Shown here piece after piece: positions 1 to 10,246 of a DNA stretch of 64,000 nucleotides. Below the pieces are notes generated by a model. That model did not search any database and was not told the origin of the DNA. It worked only from the letters and a program-made list of their open reading frames with translations. Position 1 is the stretch's first letter. Every line of letters begins with the position of its first letter. Made by a program: the position numbers and the translations under genes. This stretch comes from Marisediminitalea lipolytica. Lineage in GTDB: Bacteria > Pseudomonadota > Gammaproteobacteria > Enterobacterales > Alteromonadaceae. The stretch spans positions 558,001 through 622,000 of the forward strand of contig NZ_MJIC01000010.1 in assembly GCF_001758465.1 (NCBI RefSeq), written 5' to 3'.

Positions 1-615
1 GCGGGCATAATTCAGATCAGCGCCGCTACGAGGGAAGGAGACTGCCAGATAATCAACGCCAATTTCGGCAGCGGTGATGATGTCGCGCTTGTCTTTGTCA
101 GTCAGCGCTTCGGCTGACAGGCCACCGCCAAGACGGTTAATGCCTTTGTTATTGGAAAGCTTGCCGCCAACGGTAACTCTAGTCAGTACCTTGCGTCCTT
201 CAACACCGGTAACTTCAAGTTGAATACGGCCGTCATCTAACAGCAGAATATCGCCAGCACTTACATCGTCAGGCAGTGCTTTGTAATCGATTCCCACTTG
301 TTGTTCATTACCGGCATCACGGTCAAGTTCGGCATCCAGCGTAAACGGGTCGCCTTCTTTTAAAAATACCTTGTCGTTGGCAAAGCGGGATACGCGGATT
401 TTAGGCCCTTGCAAGTCGCCTAAAATCGCCACATATTTGCCAAGTTTGGCGGCGGCAGCGCGAACACGCTTAGCGCGTTCGATATGATCTTCTGCCTGAC
501 CGTGTGAAAAGTTCATACGCACCACGTTGGCGCCTGCGGCAATTATTGCTTCAATTCTTTCTTGTGTGTCTGTCGCAGGCCCTAAGGTAGCCAGAATTTT
601 CGTTCTTCGAGTCAT
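1..615 (-). CDS. pykA: Pyruvate kinase II, N-terminal 205 residues (cut by window edge)
   Basis: This enzyme converts phosphoenolpyruvate and ADP to pyruvate and ATP, the last step of glycolysis and of the Entner-Doudoroff route, in the cytosol. The reading frame is open to base 1, so the C-terminal part lies outside the window. The start [16 protein letters not shown] and the segments [20 protein letters not shown] and [11 protein letters not shown] match E. coli PykA (type II) closely, including the substrate-binding Arg of the MNFSHG region and the GPKIR motif. The ATG at 615 fits the usual family N-terminus. A near-perfect HexR-type palindrome lies 68 bases upstream, which suggests shared control with the zwf operon. 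The type II assignment rests on remembered E. coli sequence. Confidence 0.95.
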   Translation of the reverse strand, partial: MTRRTKILATLGPATDTQERIEAIIAAGANVVRMNFSHGQAEDHIERAKRVRAAAAKLGKYVAILGDLQGPKIRVSRFANDKVFLKEGDPFTLDAELDRDAGNEQQVGIDYKALPDDVSAGDILLLDDGRIQLEVTGVEGRKVLTRVTVGGKLSNNKGINRLGGGLSAEALTDKDKRDIITAAEIGVDYLAVSFPRSGADLNYAR

Positions 616-682
616 GTCTGTTTTCGCTTGTTAGTAGTTTAGGTAAAACAACTGAGAGTTAAGTATAGCTGAAAATCTATTT

Positions 683-697
683 CGTAATTTAATTACA
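683..697. promoter_or_regulatory. Putative HexR operator upstream of pykA
   Basis: The 15-base site CGTAATTTAATTACA is a palindrome centred on base 690 (GTAATT-T-AATTAC). It differs from the known gammaproteobacterial HexR consensus, TGTAATTNAATTACA, at one outer base. It lies in the 288-base gap between hexR and pykA, upstream of the pykA start. HexR in Shewanella and relatives controls pykA together with zwf, edd and gap genes. The gap otherwise shows no gene. Confidence 0.7.
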
Positions 698-903
698 AAA
701 TACTAGACGAATCTGACCAAATTGTGAATGGCTGATGACAGATTCTTTATGAAAAAGGTGTCAAGTGTAAAAATTTTAATCCATTTTACCCCGAATACGC
801 TAGCGGGCATGGATTTTTAGTCGGGTAATTGAGATTTTGCAGAGTCGCTACTCTGGACAAAAGGTCAGGTAGCGCTCTGTGGTGTGTCCGGGGGGAGAAG
901 GGG

Positions 904-1761
904 TTATTTTTCGCTACCGCGTTTCTCAAAGCGCGAGCCACGCAGGGTGTCTTTTACCCGCTTCAGGTTTTCGCGGAATTTATTGCCCCGACGCAAGGTA
1001 AAGCCGGTGGCCAGTACGTCAATCAGTGTTAACTGCGCTATACGCGACGCCATGGGCATATACATGTCGGTATCTTCCGGGACTTCTAACGATAATACAT
1101 AGGTACATTCGTTAGCCAGCGGACTGTCGGCGGAGGTAATGCCGACTACGGTTGCGTCATTGGCTTTGGCGATCTGAGCAATCTCCACCAGACTTTTGGT
1201 GCGCCCGGTGTGTGAAAACAACATGACCACATCCCCGGAATTACAGTTCATGCAGCTCATGCGTTGCATCAGGATGTCTTCAAAATATACCACTGGCACA
1301 TTAAAGCGGAAAAATTTGTTCAGCGCGTCGTGGGCCACTGATGCAGACGCACCCAGGCCAAAAAAGGAGATACGTTGCGCCTGGGTAAGCAAATCCACCA
1401 CGCGGTTAACGGTATTCACACAAACAGACTGTCTGGCGACTTCCAGTGACGCCATGGTCGATTCAAATATTTTGTTAGTGTATTCATCAGGGCCGTCGTT
1501 TTCATCAACGTGACGGTTAACGTAAGGGGTGCCATTGGCCAGGCTCTGGGCTAAATGCAGTTTGAAATCCGGGAATCCCTTGGTATCCAGTCGGCGACAG
1601 AAGCGGTTAACCGTTGGCTCGCTGACATCTGACATTTTAGCTAAAGTTGCTATACTGGAATGGATCGCTGATTGAGGGTTTGCCAGTATCACTTCTGCTA
1701 CCTTACGCTCTGATTTACTGAACGCAGATTTGTGCTGTGTGATTTTTTCTAAAATATTCAT
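904..1761 (-). CDS. hexR: HexR, RpiR-family transcriptional regulator of hexose catabolism
   Basis: HexR is a DNA-binding repressor/activator that responds to 2-keto-3-deoxy-6-phosphogluconate (KDPG). Residues 1-80 form the RpiR-type helix-turn-helix (SDVSEPTVNRFCRRL is the recognition region). Residues 120-260 form a SIS sugar-phosphate isomerase fold with GLGASASVAHD and LFSHTGRTKSLVE, where KDPG should bind. The length of 285 residues is normal. It is transcribed divergently from zwf-pgl-edd-glk-eda, the usual HexR target. A degenerate HexR-like site at 1844-1858 lies 83 bases upstream of its start, so autoregulation is possible. Identity as HexR rather than another RpiR protein rests on this context plus overall similarity. 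Confidence 0.93.
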   Translation of the reverse strand: MNILEKITQHKSAFSKSERKVAEVILANPQSAIHSSIATLAKMSDVSEPTVNRFCRRLDTKGFPDFKLHLAQSLANGTPYVNRHVDENDGPDEYTNKIFESTMASLEVARQSVCVNTVNRVVDLLTQAQRISFFGLGASASVAHDALNKFFRFNVPVVYFEDILMQRMSCMNCNSGDVVMLFSHTGRTKSLVEIAQIAKANDATVVGITSADSPLANECTYVLSLEVPEDTDMYMPMASRIAQLTLIDVLATGFTLRRGNKFRENLKRVKDTLRGSRFEKRGSEK

Positions 1762-1843
1762 ATTATTTTCAATAACACTGTGTGTGAATAGTGTGTTCTC
1801 CCAATCGCTATACTACTTAATATGAAAGATCGTACAAGAAAAA

Positions 1844-1858
1844 TGTAATTTATTAACA
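1844..1858. promoter_or_regulatory. Weak HexR-like site upstream of hexR
   Basis: TGTAATTTATTAACA matches the HexR consensus at 13 of 15 positions, with one intact TGTAATT half-site. It lies 83 bases upstream of the hexR start codon, where a repressor could act on its own gene. Chance occurrence in AT-rich DNA cannot be excluded. Confidence 0.35.
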
Positions 1859-2214
1859 TGATTCATAGTATTTCATCTCGAAATTAAGCGTCAGAGTGAA
1901 AAACTGCCTGTATTCTCGTGACCACTACAGGTTTAACTGACGTAAAGAAACATTGATTGAGATTTAGTGATCAAAAAAACAAAGTGATGTGTCGCTCTTG
2001 TTTTTATAAACATCAGGGTTAGCCTGCTCAACGTATAGCAAATAAGTGAAGGCTGAAACCAGTGGCTATAACTTAATGAAAAACGAGCCGCTTTGGGTTT
2101 GTAGCCAGGCAGAAAAATTGCAGTTTAGCGGTGCGACTCTTACACGATTAAGATAGTATTCGGCAACCGTTTCGTACCAAAGTAGTAAGCCTGATTTTAA
2201 TGCGAAACAAAAGT

Positions 2215-2229
2215 TGTAATTTTACTACA
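2215..2229. promoter_or_regulatory. Putative HexR operator upstream of zwf
   Basis: TGTAATTTTACTACA matches the HexR consensus TGTAATTNAATTACA at 13 of 15 positions, with both outer TGTA/TACA arms intact. It sits 88 bases upstream of the zwf ATG, a position suited to block or overlap a promoter of the zwf-pgl-edd-glk-eda operon. Regulation of this operon by HexR is established in Shewanella and Pseudomonas. Confidence 0.6.
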
Positions 2230-2317
2230 TTTGTTGTTAACTATATGGCAACAAATTACCACGATGGCATGCTGATTAGCAGCTGCTGATTGTATAAATA
2301 GACATAAGGCCAAATTC

Positions 2318-3811
2318 ATGGTGATGGATAGTTCTTTTGAAGCCTGCGATTTTGTGTTGTTTGGCACCAAAGGTGATCTTTCTCGACGCAAACTGCTTCC
2401 TTCTTTATACCAGTTGGAAAAAGCAGGTCTGTTGCATCCGGACACAACGATTGTCGGCGTAGCCCGTCAGTCACATACTAATGAAGAGTATGTAGAAGAA
2501 GTTAAAGCCGCACTGACCGAGTTCGGTGGTGAAGCGCTGTGCGATGAAACCTGGGGCAAGATGAAAAATCGTCTTGCCTATGCGCAAATCGATATGAAAG
2601 ATACGGCCAGCTATGCGGCCCTGGAAAACCACGTTGATCCTGAGCGGACCATGGTGTGTTACCTGGCCACGCCACCAGCGATTTACGGTGACATCTGCCG
2701 TGGCCTGCACGGTTGTAACATTATCGATGCCAGTGTTCGTCTGGTACTGGAAAAACCTATCGGCCACGATCTTAAGTCTTCTAAAGTGATCAACGAGCAG
2801 GTTGCTGAGTATTTCGACGAATCGCAAATTTATCGTATCGACCATTATCTGGGTAAAGAAACGGTTCTAAACCTGATTGCTCTGCGTTTTGCTAACTCTA
2901 TCTTCACGACCAACTGGGATCATAATTGCATTGACCATGTACAGATTTCAGTAGCAGAGTCAGTTGGGATTGAAGGACGCTGGGGTTATTTTGATGACGC
3001 CGGGCAAATGCGTGACATGGTGCAAAACCACCTGTTGCAAATTCTTTCTCTGGTTGCCATGGAGCCGCCTGCCAATCTTAACGCAGACAGCATTCGTGAT
3101 GAAAAGCTGAAAGTATTAAAAGCACTGCGCCCGATTAATGCCAGCAACGTTAACGACGTTACTGTTCGTGGACAGTACACCGCCGGCTTTGTAAAAGGCC
3201 GCGAAGTACCGGGTTACCTGGAAGAAGACGATGCCAACACGGTAAGTAAAACAGAAACCTTCGTTGCAATTAAAGCTGAAATTGACAACTGGCGTTGGGC
3301 TGGTGTGCCGTTTTATCTGCGTACGGGTAAACGACTGCCAACCAAGGTGTCTGAGGTTGTGATCTACTTTAAACGTCAGCCGCATAACCTGTTTACTGAA
3401 AGCTTTAGCTCATTGCCGCCCAATAAGCTGGTGATCCGCTTACAGCCGGATGAAGGTGTTGAAATTACCGTAATGAACAAAGTTCCGGGTTTGACTGGTT
3501 CAGGTTCAATGGACCTGCAAAAGTCTAAACTGAACTTAAGCTTCTCTGAAGAGTTTTCTGATGACCGCATCCCGGATGCCTATGAAAAACTGCTGCTTGA
3601 AGTGATGCTCGGCAACCAGGCGCTATTCGTGCGCCGAGACGAGATTGAACAAGCCTGGACCTGGGTGGATTCGATTCTGGCTGCATGGCGTAACAGCAAC
3701 GAACCACCAGAGCCTTATCAGGCGGGTACCTGGGGCCCGGTGGCCTCGATTGGATTACTGGCGCGTGAAGATCGTAGCTGGTACGAAAGCAAAATTACCA
3801 AGAAAAAGTAA
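2318..3811 (+). CDS. zwf: Glucose-6-phosphate 1-dehydrogenase
   Basis: Zwf oxidises glucose 6-phosphate to 6-phosphogluconolactone with NADP(+), the entry to the pentose phosphate and Entner-Doudoroff routes. The NADP-binding fingerprint is GTKGDLSRRK at residues 16-25. EKPIGHD at 145-151 and the active-site RIDHYLGKE at 173-181 carry the substrate-binding Lys and catalytic His. The length of 497 residues is normal (491 in E. coli). The ATG at 2318 has an AAGG eight bases upstream; a second in-frame ATG at 2324 is possible. It is the first gene of a five-gene operon, two bases before pgl, and a HexR-like operator lies upstream. Confidence 0.98.
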   Translation: MVMDSSFEACDFVLFGTKGDLSRRKLLPSLYQLEKAGLLHPDTTIVGVARQSHTNEEYVEEVKAALTEFGGEALCDETWGKMKNRLAYAQIDMKDTASYAALENHVDPERTMVCYLATPPAIYGDICRGLHGCNIIDASVRLVLEKPIGHDLKSSKVINEQVAEYFDESQIYRIDHYLGKETVLNLIALRFANSIFTTNWDHNCIDHVQISVAESVGIEGRWGYFDDAGQMRDMVQNHLLQILSLVAMEPPANLNADSIRDEKLKVLKALRPINASNVNDVTVRGQYTAGFVKGREVPGYLEEDDANTVSKTETFVAIKAEIDNWRWAGVPFYLRTGKRLPTKVSEVVIYFKRQPHNLFTESFSSLPPNKLVIRLQPDEGVEITVMNKVPGLTGSGSMDLQKSKLNLSFSEEFSDDRIPDAYEKLLLEVMLGNQALFVRRDEIEQAWTWVDSILAAWRNSNEPPEPYQAGTWGPVASIGLLAREDRSWYESKITKKK

Positions 3812-3813
3812 CT

Positions 3814-4506
3814 ATGCCATTAACACAGTCCATTTACGAAAGTGCTGAGGCGCTAAATACTGAGTTTGCCGCGGAAATCGCTGGCAAGCTGGCCACTGGC
3901 ATCGCTGAACGCGGTCGCGCCAGTCTGATGGTCAGCGGCGGGAGAACGCCGTTACCGCTGTTTAAAGCGCTTAGCCATGCCGATATCGACTGGTCAAAGG
4001 TCGATGTGTCGCTGGTAGACGAGCGCTGGGTAGACGAAAGCAGTGATGCCAGTAATACCCGCCTGGTGAAAGACAATTTGCTGGTAAATAACGCAGCCGC
4101 TGCACGCTTTATCGAAATGAAATCAGCCGAAGCCGATGCCGCGGATGCTGTTATCGCTTGCGAAGCCAGACTGGCAGCCATGTCGCAACCGTTTGACGTG
4201 CTGATTCTCGGCATGGGTGAAGACGGCCATACGGCTTCGTTATTTCCTTGCAGTGAACAACTCGCTGCAGGTTTGCAAATGGACAGCGGCCGGGTATGCA
4301 TTGCAACCCAGCCGACTACGGCACCACATCAGCGTATGTCTTTGACATTACCCGCCATTGTGGCCAGCCGGAATATCTATTTACACCTGACCGGCGATAA
4401 AAAGCGTCAGGTACTTGAAGACGCCGTTGCCAATGCCACGGCCACTGAAAAGCCAATTGTTGCTGTAATTAATGCAGCACAAGTGACCCTGAAATGGGCA
4501 CCGTAG
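3814..4506 (+). CDS. pgl: 6-Phosphogluconolactonase
   Basis: Pgl hydrolyses 6-phosphogluconolactone to 6-phosphogluconate, the product used next by Edd. It belongs to the DevB/NagB-like family, with SGGRTP at residues 41-46 (phosphate binding), VDERWV at 68-73 and GMGEDGHTASLFP at 133-145 containing the catalytic His. The length of 230 residues is typical. It starts two bases after the zwf stop and ends nine bases before edd, so it is translated from the same message. Confidence 0.97.
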   Translation: MPLTQSIYESAEALNTEFAAEIAGKLATGIAERGRASLMVSGGRTPLPLFKALSHADIDWSKVDVSLVDERWVDESSDASNTRLVKDNLLVNNAAAARFIEMKSAEADAADAVIACEARLAAMSQPFDVLILGMGEDGHTASLFPCSEQLAAGLQMDSGRVCIATQPTTAPHQRMSLTLPAIVASRNIYLHLTGDKKRQVLEDAVANATATEKPIVAVINAAQVTLKWAP

Positions 4507-4515
4507 GAGTCAGTA

Positions 4516-6345
4516 ATGAATACACAGGTAAACGAAGTTACCCAGCGCATCATTGAGCGCAGTAAAGTCAGTCGCGCAGCCTATCTGGCTAAGATTGAAC
4601 GTGCACGGGGGCAGGGGCCTCACCGTGGAGTATTATCTTGTGGTAACTTAGCACACGGATTTGCTGCCTGTAGCAGCAGTGACAAGTCTGATTTACGCAG
4701 CATGACCAAAGCCAACATCGCGATTGTGTCGTCTTACAACGATATGTTGTCTGCCCATCAGCCTTACGAAACTTATCCGCAAATTATTAAGGATGCGGTA
4801 AAAGAAGTCGGCAGTGTTGCGCAGTTCGCCGGTGGCGTACCGGCCATGTGTGATGGTGTAACCCAGGGTAACCCGGGTATGGAATTAAGTCTGATGAGCC
4901 GTGATGTGATTGCACAGTCAGCGGCAGTGGCGCTGTCACACAATATGTTTGACGGTGCCATGATGTTGGGTATCTGCGACAAGATTGTCCCTGGATTGCT
5001 TATTGGCTCATTGAGCTTTGGTCACCTGCCAACGGTATTTGTGCCAGCCGGGCCCATGCCAAGTGGTTTACCAAACAAAGAAAAAGCCCGTGTTCGTCAG
5101 GCTTTTGCTGAAGGTAAAGTGGGCCGTGATAAACTGCTCGAAGCCGAATCCCAGTCTTACCATTCTGCCGGTACCTGTACCTTTTACGGCACCGCTAACA
5201 GTAACCAGTTAGTGGTAGAAATGATGGGCCTGCATCTGCCGGGTTCTTCCTTTGTAAATCCTGGTACGGAGCTGCGTGATGCGCTCACCCGGGCTGCGGC
5301 TCGTCAGGTTACCCGCCTGACTGCGCTGGGCGACAATTATGCCCCAATCGGTCACATCGTTGATGAAAAAGCCATTGTAAACGGCATTGTAGCGCTGCTG
5401 GCTACTGGTGGTTCAACTAACCACACCATGCACTTAATTGCCGTGGCGCGGGCTGCTGGCATTATCGTCAACTGGGATGACTTCTCTGAGCTTTCTAATG
5501 CGGTTCCACTGTTGACCCGTATTTATCCGAATGGCTCAGCCGATATCAACCATTTCGTGGCGGCAGGTGGTATGTCACTGCTGTTTAAACAGCTGCTCGA
5601 CGCTGGCTTAATCCATAACGATGTTAAAACCATTTGTGGCGATGGTCTTGAACAGTACACCAAAGAACCGGCGCTACAAGACGGTGAGGTGATCTGGCGT
5701 GATGGTCCTGAAAAATCCCACGACGCGGAGGTGTTTGCCTCCGTTGCGCAACCCTTTAAGCCCGACGGTGGCCTGAGTGTGTTATCCGGAAATCTGGGAC
5801 GCGCCGTTATTAAAACCTCAGCACTGCGCAATCCACACTGTCAGTTAAAAGCACCAGCGGTAGTGTTTGAAGATCAGTACGAACTTGATGCGGCATTCAA
5901 AGCCGGCGATTTGGACAAAGACTGTATCGTTGTTGTTCGATTCCAGGGGCCTGCTGCCATTGGTATGCCAGAGCTGCACCGTTTAACGCCGCCACTGGGC
6001 GTGTTGCAGGACCGTGGCTACAATGTAGCACTGGTTACTGATGGCCGGATGTCAGGTGCGTCAGGCAAAGTACCCGCTGCCATTCATGTTACCCCGGAAG
6101 CTTACCTGGGCGGCTTACTGTCGAAGGTACAAACCGGCGATATTATCGAACTGGATACTAAAACCGGTGCACTAACTCTGCATGTAGATGAAGATACACT
6201 GGCTCAGCGTACGCCAGTAGTAGCTGACCTGACCATGGTGCATCAAGGCATGGGCCGGGAATTATTTGCTGGTATGCGTAGCGTGATCACGGGCGCTGAA
6301 GAAGGAGCCTGTACCTTGTTCCATACTCAGGAGCAAAATGTATGA
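4516..6345 (+). CDS. edd: Phosphogluconate dehydratase
   Basis: Edd dehydrates 6-phosphogluconate to KDPG, the first dedicated step of the Entner-Doudoroff pathway. It is an IlvD/Edd-family [4Fe-4S] enzyme. The likely cluster cysteines are C112 (in [11 protein letters not shown]), C154 (in ICDKIVPG) and C221 (in AGTCTFYG). The C-terminal [15 protein letters not shown] segment is a family signature. The length of 609 residues is near the 603 of E. coli. Its stop overlaps the glk start by four bases (ATGA), showing translational coupling. Confidence 0.98.
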   Translation: MNTQVNEVTQRIIERSKVSRAAYLAKIERARGQGPHRGVLSCGNLAHGFAACSSSDKSDLRSMTKANIAIVSSYNDMLSAHQPYETYPQIIKDAVKEVGSVAQFAGGVPAMCDGVTQGNPGMELSLMSRDVIAQSAAVALSHNMFDGAMMLGICDKIVPGLLIGSLSFGHLPTVFVPAGPMPSGLPNKEKARVRQAFAEGKVGRDKLLEAESQSYHSAGTCTFYGTANSNQLVVEMMGLHLPGSSFVNPGTELRDALTRAAARQVTRLTALGDNYAPIGHIVDEKAIVNGIVALLATGGSTNHTMHLIAVARAAGIIVNWDDFSELSNAVPLLTRIYPNGSADINHFVAAGGMSLLFKQLLDAGLIHNDVKTICGDGLEQYTKEPALQDGEVIWRDGPEKSHDAEVFASVAQPFKPDGGLSVLSGNLGRAVIKTSALRNPHCQLKAPAVVFEDQYELDAAFKAGDLDKDCIVVVRFQGPAAIGMPELHRLTPPLGVLQDRGYNVALVTDGRMSGASGKVPAAIHVTPEAYLGGLLSKVQTGDIIELDTKTGALTLHVDEDTLAQRTPVVADLTMVHQGMGRELFAGMRSVITGAEEGACTLFHTQEQNV

Positions 6346-7292
6346 GTGCCCGCTTTGTCGCAGATGTAGGCGGTACGAATATTCGTATCGCGACCATCAC
6401 TGAAGATGGTCTGGCTGACATCAAAAAATATTTGTGTAATGACTTTGCCAGTATTGATATTGCTATTCATCGCTACTTTGCTGATACCGGCAGGGCATTC
6501 GAAGCTGGCTGTATTGCGATAGCCTGTCCGGTGACCGATGATGAAGTTGCAATGACCAACCATAGCTGGTCATTTTCGCAGCGCGCCCTGAAACAACAGT
6601 TGCACCTTAAAGAACTGTTTGTCATTAACGATTTTACCGCGGTTGCCCATTCTTTACCGGTATTGGGTGAAGATCAGCTCATTCAGATTGGCAATGGTCA
6701 CAGTGTTGATAAGGGTAACGTCGCGGTATTTGGTGCCGGTACGGGCCTTGGCGTAGAACACATGAAATTTACTGCCGAGGGCTGGCAAACCCTGGATGGT
6801 GAAGGCGGCCATGTAGACTTCGCGCCGGTTGATGAAACCGACATTGTGGTATGGCGTTATTTACAAACACAGCTGGACCGCGTATCGGCTGAAGATGTGC
6901 TGTCAGGTCGTGGCCTGTTGAATATTTATCGCGCGCTAGCGCTTCATCACGGTATTTCTCCGTCTGTTTCCGACCCGGCCAAAGTGACGGAGATGGCGTT
7001 AAAAGACGAATGTGTCATTTGTCTTTCATCACTCACACAGTTTTGCCGCATTATGGGCAGTTTCGCCGGTAACCTGGCGTTAAATCTGGCGACTACAGGT
7101 GGTGTTTATATTGGTGGCGGTATTGCTACCCGCTTCACGGATTTTCTGGTTAACAGTGATTTCAGAGCCCGATTTGAAGCAAAAGGACGCATGAAGCATT
7201 ACGTTAAAGACATTCCGACATACCTGATTAACGAGCCTGATCACGGCTTGTTAGGCGCATCAGCGTATTTACAACAACAGATTGCGAGTTGA
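6342..7292 (+). CDS. glk: Glucokinase
   Basis: Glk phosphorylates free glucose with ATP to glucose 6-phosphate, the substrate of Zwf. It belongs to the E. coli Glk family (PF02685) rather than the ROK kinases. Visible motifs are [12 protein letters not shown] at residues 6-17 (phosphate binding), [12 protein letters not shown] (catalytic Asp) and FGAGTGLG, followed by [11 protein letters not shown]. The length is 316 residues, against 321 in E. coli. It overlaps edd by four bases and abuts eda. A free-glucose kinase in the operon suggests that glucose enters by a permease rather than only a PTS, or arises from glucan breakdown by the nearby malQ/glgX genes; this last link is inference. Confidence 0.96.
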   Translation: MSARFVADVGGTNIRIATITEDGLADIKKYLCNDFASIDIAIHRYFADTGRAFEAGCIAIACPVTDDEVAMTNHSWSFSQRALKQQLHLKELFVINDFTAVAHSLPVLGEDQLIQIGNGHSVDKGNVAVFGAGTGLGVEHMKFTAEGWQTLDGEGGHVDFAPVDETDIVVWRYLQTQLDRVSAEDVLSGRGLLNIYRALALHHGISPSVSDPAKVTEMALKDECVICLSSLTQFCRIMGSFAGNLALNLATTGGVYIGGGIATRFTDFLVNSDFRARFEAKGRMKHYVKDIPTYLINEPDHGLLGASAYLQQQIAS

Positions 7293-7297
7293 TTTAT

Positions 7298-7939
7298 ATG
7301 ACTAATTGGAAAAGTTCGCCAGCGGACATCTTTGCTGCAGGGCCGGTTGTGCCAGTGTTGGTGATTGATGATGTAGAAAGCGCAGTGCCATTGGCACATG
7401 CGCTGATGGCTGGCGGCATCAGAGTGCTGGAAGTAACCTTACGGACACCAGCGGCATTGCAGGTAATTAAACGTATTGCGGATGAAGTACCGGATGCATT
7501 AATTGGTGCGGGTACCGTGACGAATGCACAACAGCTCAAACAAGTGGTAGAGGCTGGCGCCAAGTTCGCTATCAGTCCGGGGATGACCGACGAGCTGCTT
7601 AAAGCGGGTCGTGATTTTGAAATCCCACTGATCCCGGGTATTTCTTCTACATCAGACCTGATGAAGGCCAAGGATGCCGGTTACACTTACCTGAAATTCT
7701 TCCCTGCGGAAGCTTCAGGTGGGGTTAAAGCTATCAAGTCCATCAGTGGTCCTTTCCCTGAAACCGTATTTTGTCCAACCGGTGGTATTGGCCCGGACAA
7801 TTACAATGATTACCTGGCATTGTCTAACGTGCGTTGTGTAGGTGGATCGTGGTTAGCACCAGATGATGCTATTAAGGCGGGCGACTGGACTCGTATCACT
7901 GAATTAGCTAAAGAGGCTGTGGCAAACGCTAAACAATAA
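7298..7939 (+). CDS. eda: KDPG aldolase (2-keto-3-deoxy-6-phosphogluconate aldolase)
   Basis: Eda splits KDPG into pyruvate and glyceraldehyde 3-phosphate, completing the Entner-Doudoroff pathway. It also probably consumes the HexR effector. Counting from the ATG at 7298, the catalytic residues fall at E45, R49 and the Schiff-base K133 (in YLKFFPAE), the same numbers as in E. coli Eda; this supports that start over the in-frame TTG at 7289. The phosphate-binding CPTGGI motif follows. The protein has 213 residues. It is the last gene of the operon and is followed by a strong terminator hairpin. Confidence 0.97.
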   Translation: MTNWKSSPADIFAAGPVVPVLVIDDVESAVPLAHALMAGGIRVLEVTLRTPAALQVIKRIADEVPDALIGAGTVTNAQQLKQVVEAGAKFAISPGMTDELLKAGRDFEIPLIPGISSTSDLMKAKDAGYTYLKFFPAEASGGVKAIKSISGPFPETVFCPTGGIGPDNYNDYLALSNVRCVGGSWLAPDDAIKAGDWTRITELAKEAVANAKQ

Positions 7940-7962
7940 GTTTAGCTACATCAGCATCAGCC

Positions 7963-8008
7963 AAAAGGTACGCATTGAGTCGGGTTGGACTCAGGCGTAC
8001 CTTTTTTG
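7963..8008 (+). terminator. Rho-independent terminator after eda
   Basis: Stem AAAAGGTACGC (7963-7973) pairs with GCGTACCTTTT (7995-8005) and a second inner stem, TGAGTC/GACTCA, extends it. A run of T follows on the plus strand. A-rich sequence on the left side means it could also stop minus-strand transcription of the mutarotase gene, which ends at 8044. Confidence 0.9.
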
Positions 8009-8043
8009 TTTGTTTAGTTGCCGTGGCGCTACAGTCTTTCTGA

Positions 8044-8889
8044 TTACTCAATAATTTGCGTCAGTGAGTGGCTTTGCCGTGGTTGCAGCATGAGTCCTTT
8101 AGTGAGTGCGGTTTCCACGCACAACATTTGTTTAAAGCCAAATGCATCCATATCACTCATAGAGGCGGCAGCTTGCCATGGATTCCAAACCACAATGCTA
8201 TCGTGACCTTGTGAACCAATGCTGGTAATGGCTTGTTGGTTTTCTTCAATGGTCAGGGATGACGGTGCTTCAAGATGGATCCGGTCAGTTTCGCTGCTGA
8301 ACTCGTAAGGTACCGGTGTGGGTTTAACTGCCCAGTTATCCAGCTTGTCTTTGTAATTACCGCTCATACCGCAAAGTTTTACGTGATGAATATTACTGAC
8401 TTCAAAATAGGTATGCAACGCACAGTTTATCTTAAATGCCTTTTCATCTTCGAGGTTTTCGGTAACCAGAGAGACGCTTAGCGTGTTGCCTACTTTAACC
8501 ACTAACTTAACCTTGCAGTTGAAATCAAAGCCCGGTCCTTTAGTGGTTTTGGGCACCAGTACCATTTCTGAGAGTGCACCGTCACATTCGTACTGCTCAA
8601 TACTCCACATCTGTGTGCGTAAAAAACCGTGAGAGGGGAGTTCACCTTTCGCTTTACCGTGGTCATCACTGAACCAGGGCCAACATAGAGGTATACCGCC
8701 GCGAATAGGGCGATCACCGTTTAACACGGCTAAAGGACTGAGCCATAACCGGTCACGATTATCCCGCGCCGGGATGTAAGATAAAATGTGGCCACCAAAC
8801 AGGCTAAGCCGACAGGTAGCGGAAGAATTTGTGATGGTGACAAAGCGGTTGCCATCTTTTTCTTCGACGTGATAAGTGTGATCGTTCAT
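8044..8889 (-). CDS. D-hexose-6-phosphate mutarotase (YeaD-type aldose 1-epimerase)
   Basis: The protein belongs to the galactose mutarotase-like superfamily and resembles E. coli YeaD, which interconverts the alpha and beta anomers of hexose 6-phosphates. Recognisable parts are the beta-sandwich segments GGHILSYIP, RPIRGGIPLCWPWFSDD and HGFLRTQMW (substrate-binding His), and late LCVETA with the likely catalytic Glu region. The frame is open to 9003, but that would place the start inside a terminator hairpin. The ATG at 8889, with an upstream AAGGGAT, gives the usual YeaD length (281 residues). It lies downstream of gapA, as yeaD does in E. coli. Confidence 0.88.
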   Translation of the reverse strand: MNDHTYHVEEKDGNRFVTITNSSATCRLSLFGGHILSYIPARDNRDRLWLSPLAVLNGDRPIRGGIPLCWPWFSDDHGKAKGELPSHGFLRTQMWSIEQYECDGALSEMVLVPKTTKGPGFDFNCKVKLVVKVGNTLSVSLVTENLEDEKAFKINCALHTYFEVSNIHHVKLCGMSGNYKDKLDNWAVKPTPVPYEFSSETDRIHLEAPSSLTIEENQQAITSIGSQGHDSIVVWNPWQAAASMSDMDAFGFKQMLCVETALTKGLMLQPRQSHSLTQIIE

Positions 8890-8970
8890 AGTTACAATCC
8901 CTTGGTCTTTTGTGGTGACCTGCCTGAGCGAGATGCGCTTTCCATTATCGTTATCTTGCCTGATAAACAA

Positions 8971-9000
8971 AAAAGGTGCGATAAAAATCGCACCCTTTTT
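8971..9000 (-). terminator. Terminator between gapA and the mutarotase gene
   Basis: Stem GGTGCGAT (8975-8982) pairs with ATCGCACC (8987-8994) around a four-base A loop, flanked by A-runs on the left and T-runs on the right. On the minus strand this is a standard terminator 18 bases after the gapA stop. It indicates that the mutarotase gene has its own promoter or relies on read-through. Confidence 0.85.
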
Positions 9001-9018
9001 CACACGTTCAGCAGTATA

Positions 9019-10035
<1,017 letters not shown>

Positions 10036-10107
10036 TTAATAATATGAAAAATAATTACGTAAAGTATGGATCAAAACAGCCTTTAAGGCAAAGATTAATG
10101 CCTATTA

Positions 10108-10122
10108 TGTTGCAAAATTACA
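10108..10122. promoter_or_regulatory. Possible degenerate HexR site between gapA and malQ
   Basis: TGTTGCAAAATTACA has a complete right half-site (AATTACA) but a poor left half compared with the HexR consensus. It lies in the divergent gapA/malQ intergenic region. HexR is known to control gap genes in related bacteria, which is the main reason to note it. An inverted repeat AACAATA (10167-10173) with TATTGTT (10182-10188) nearby could be another operator. Both are weak. Confidence 0.25.
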
Positions 10123-10246
10123 AAATATCTCTGCAAACGTATTCATTTTTACGTCTGCAGGTCTTCAACAATAATGTAGAGTATTGTTTAATGGCTTAAG
10201 CCACTCGGTTTACTATCCCGGTAAGCCTTACTTACAGGAACAACTC

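Larger units (their letters stand above)
1762..2317. other. 556-base divergent control region between hexR and zwf
   Basis: No convincing gene is present. The region is AT-rich and must hold the hexR promoter (leftward) and the zwf operon promoter (rightward). Two HexR-like sequences occur, at 1844-1858 and 2215-2229. A zwf ribosome binding site, AAGG, lies at 2306-2309. The short open frame on the minus strand at 2197-2445 overlaps zwf and has no family features. I see no further structured element. Confidence 0.6.

Noticed and set aside
829-1102. Two overlapping plus-strand frames at the end of hexR
   Set aside because: Both are antisense shadows of hexR with no ribosome site or family resemblance.
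8890-9003. Extended start of the mutarotase gene
   Set aside because: The extra 38 residues would be translated across a terminator hairpin and are not found in YeaD proteins.
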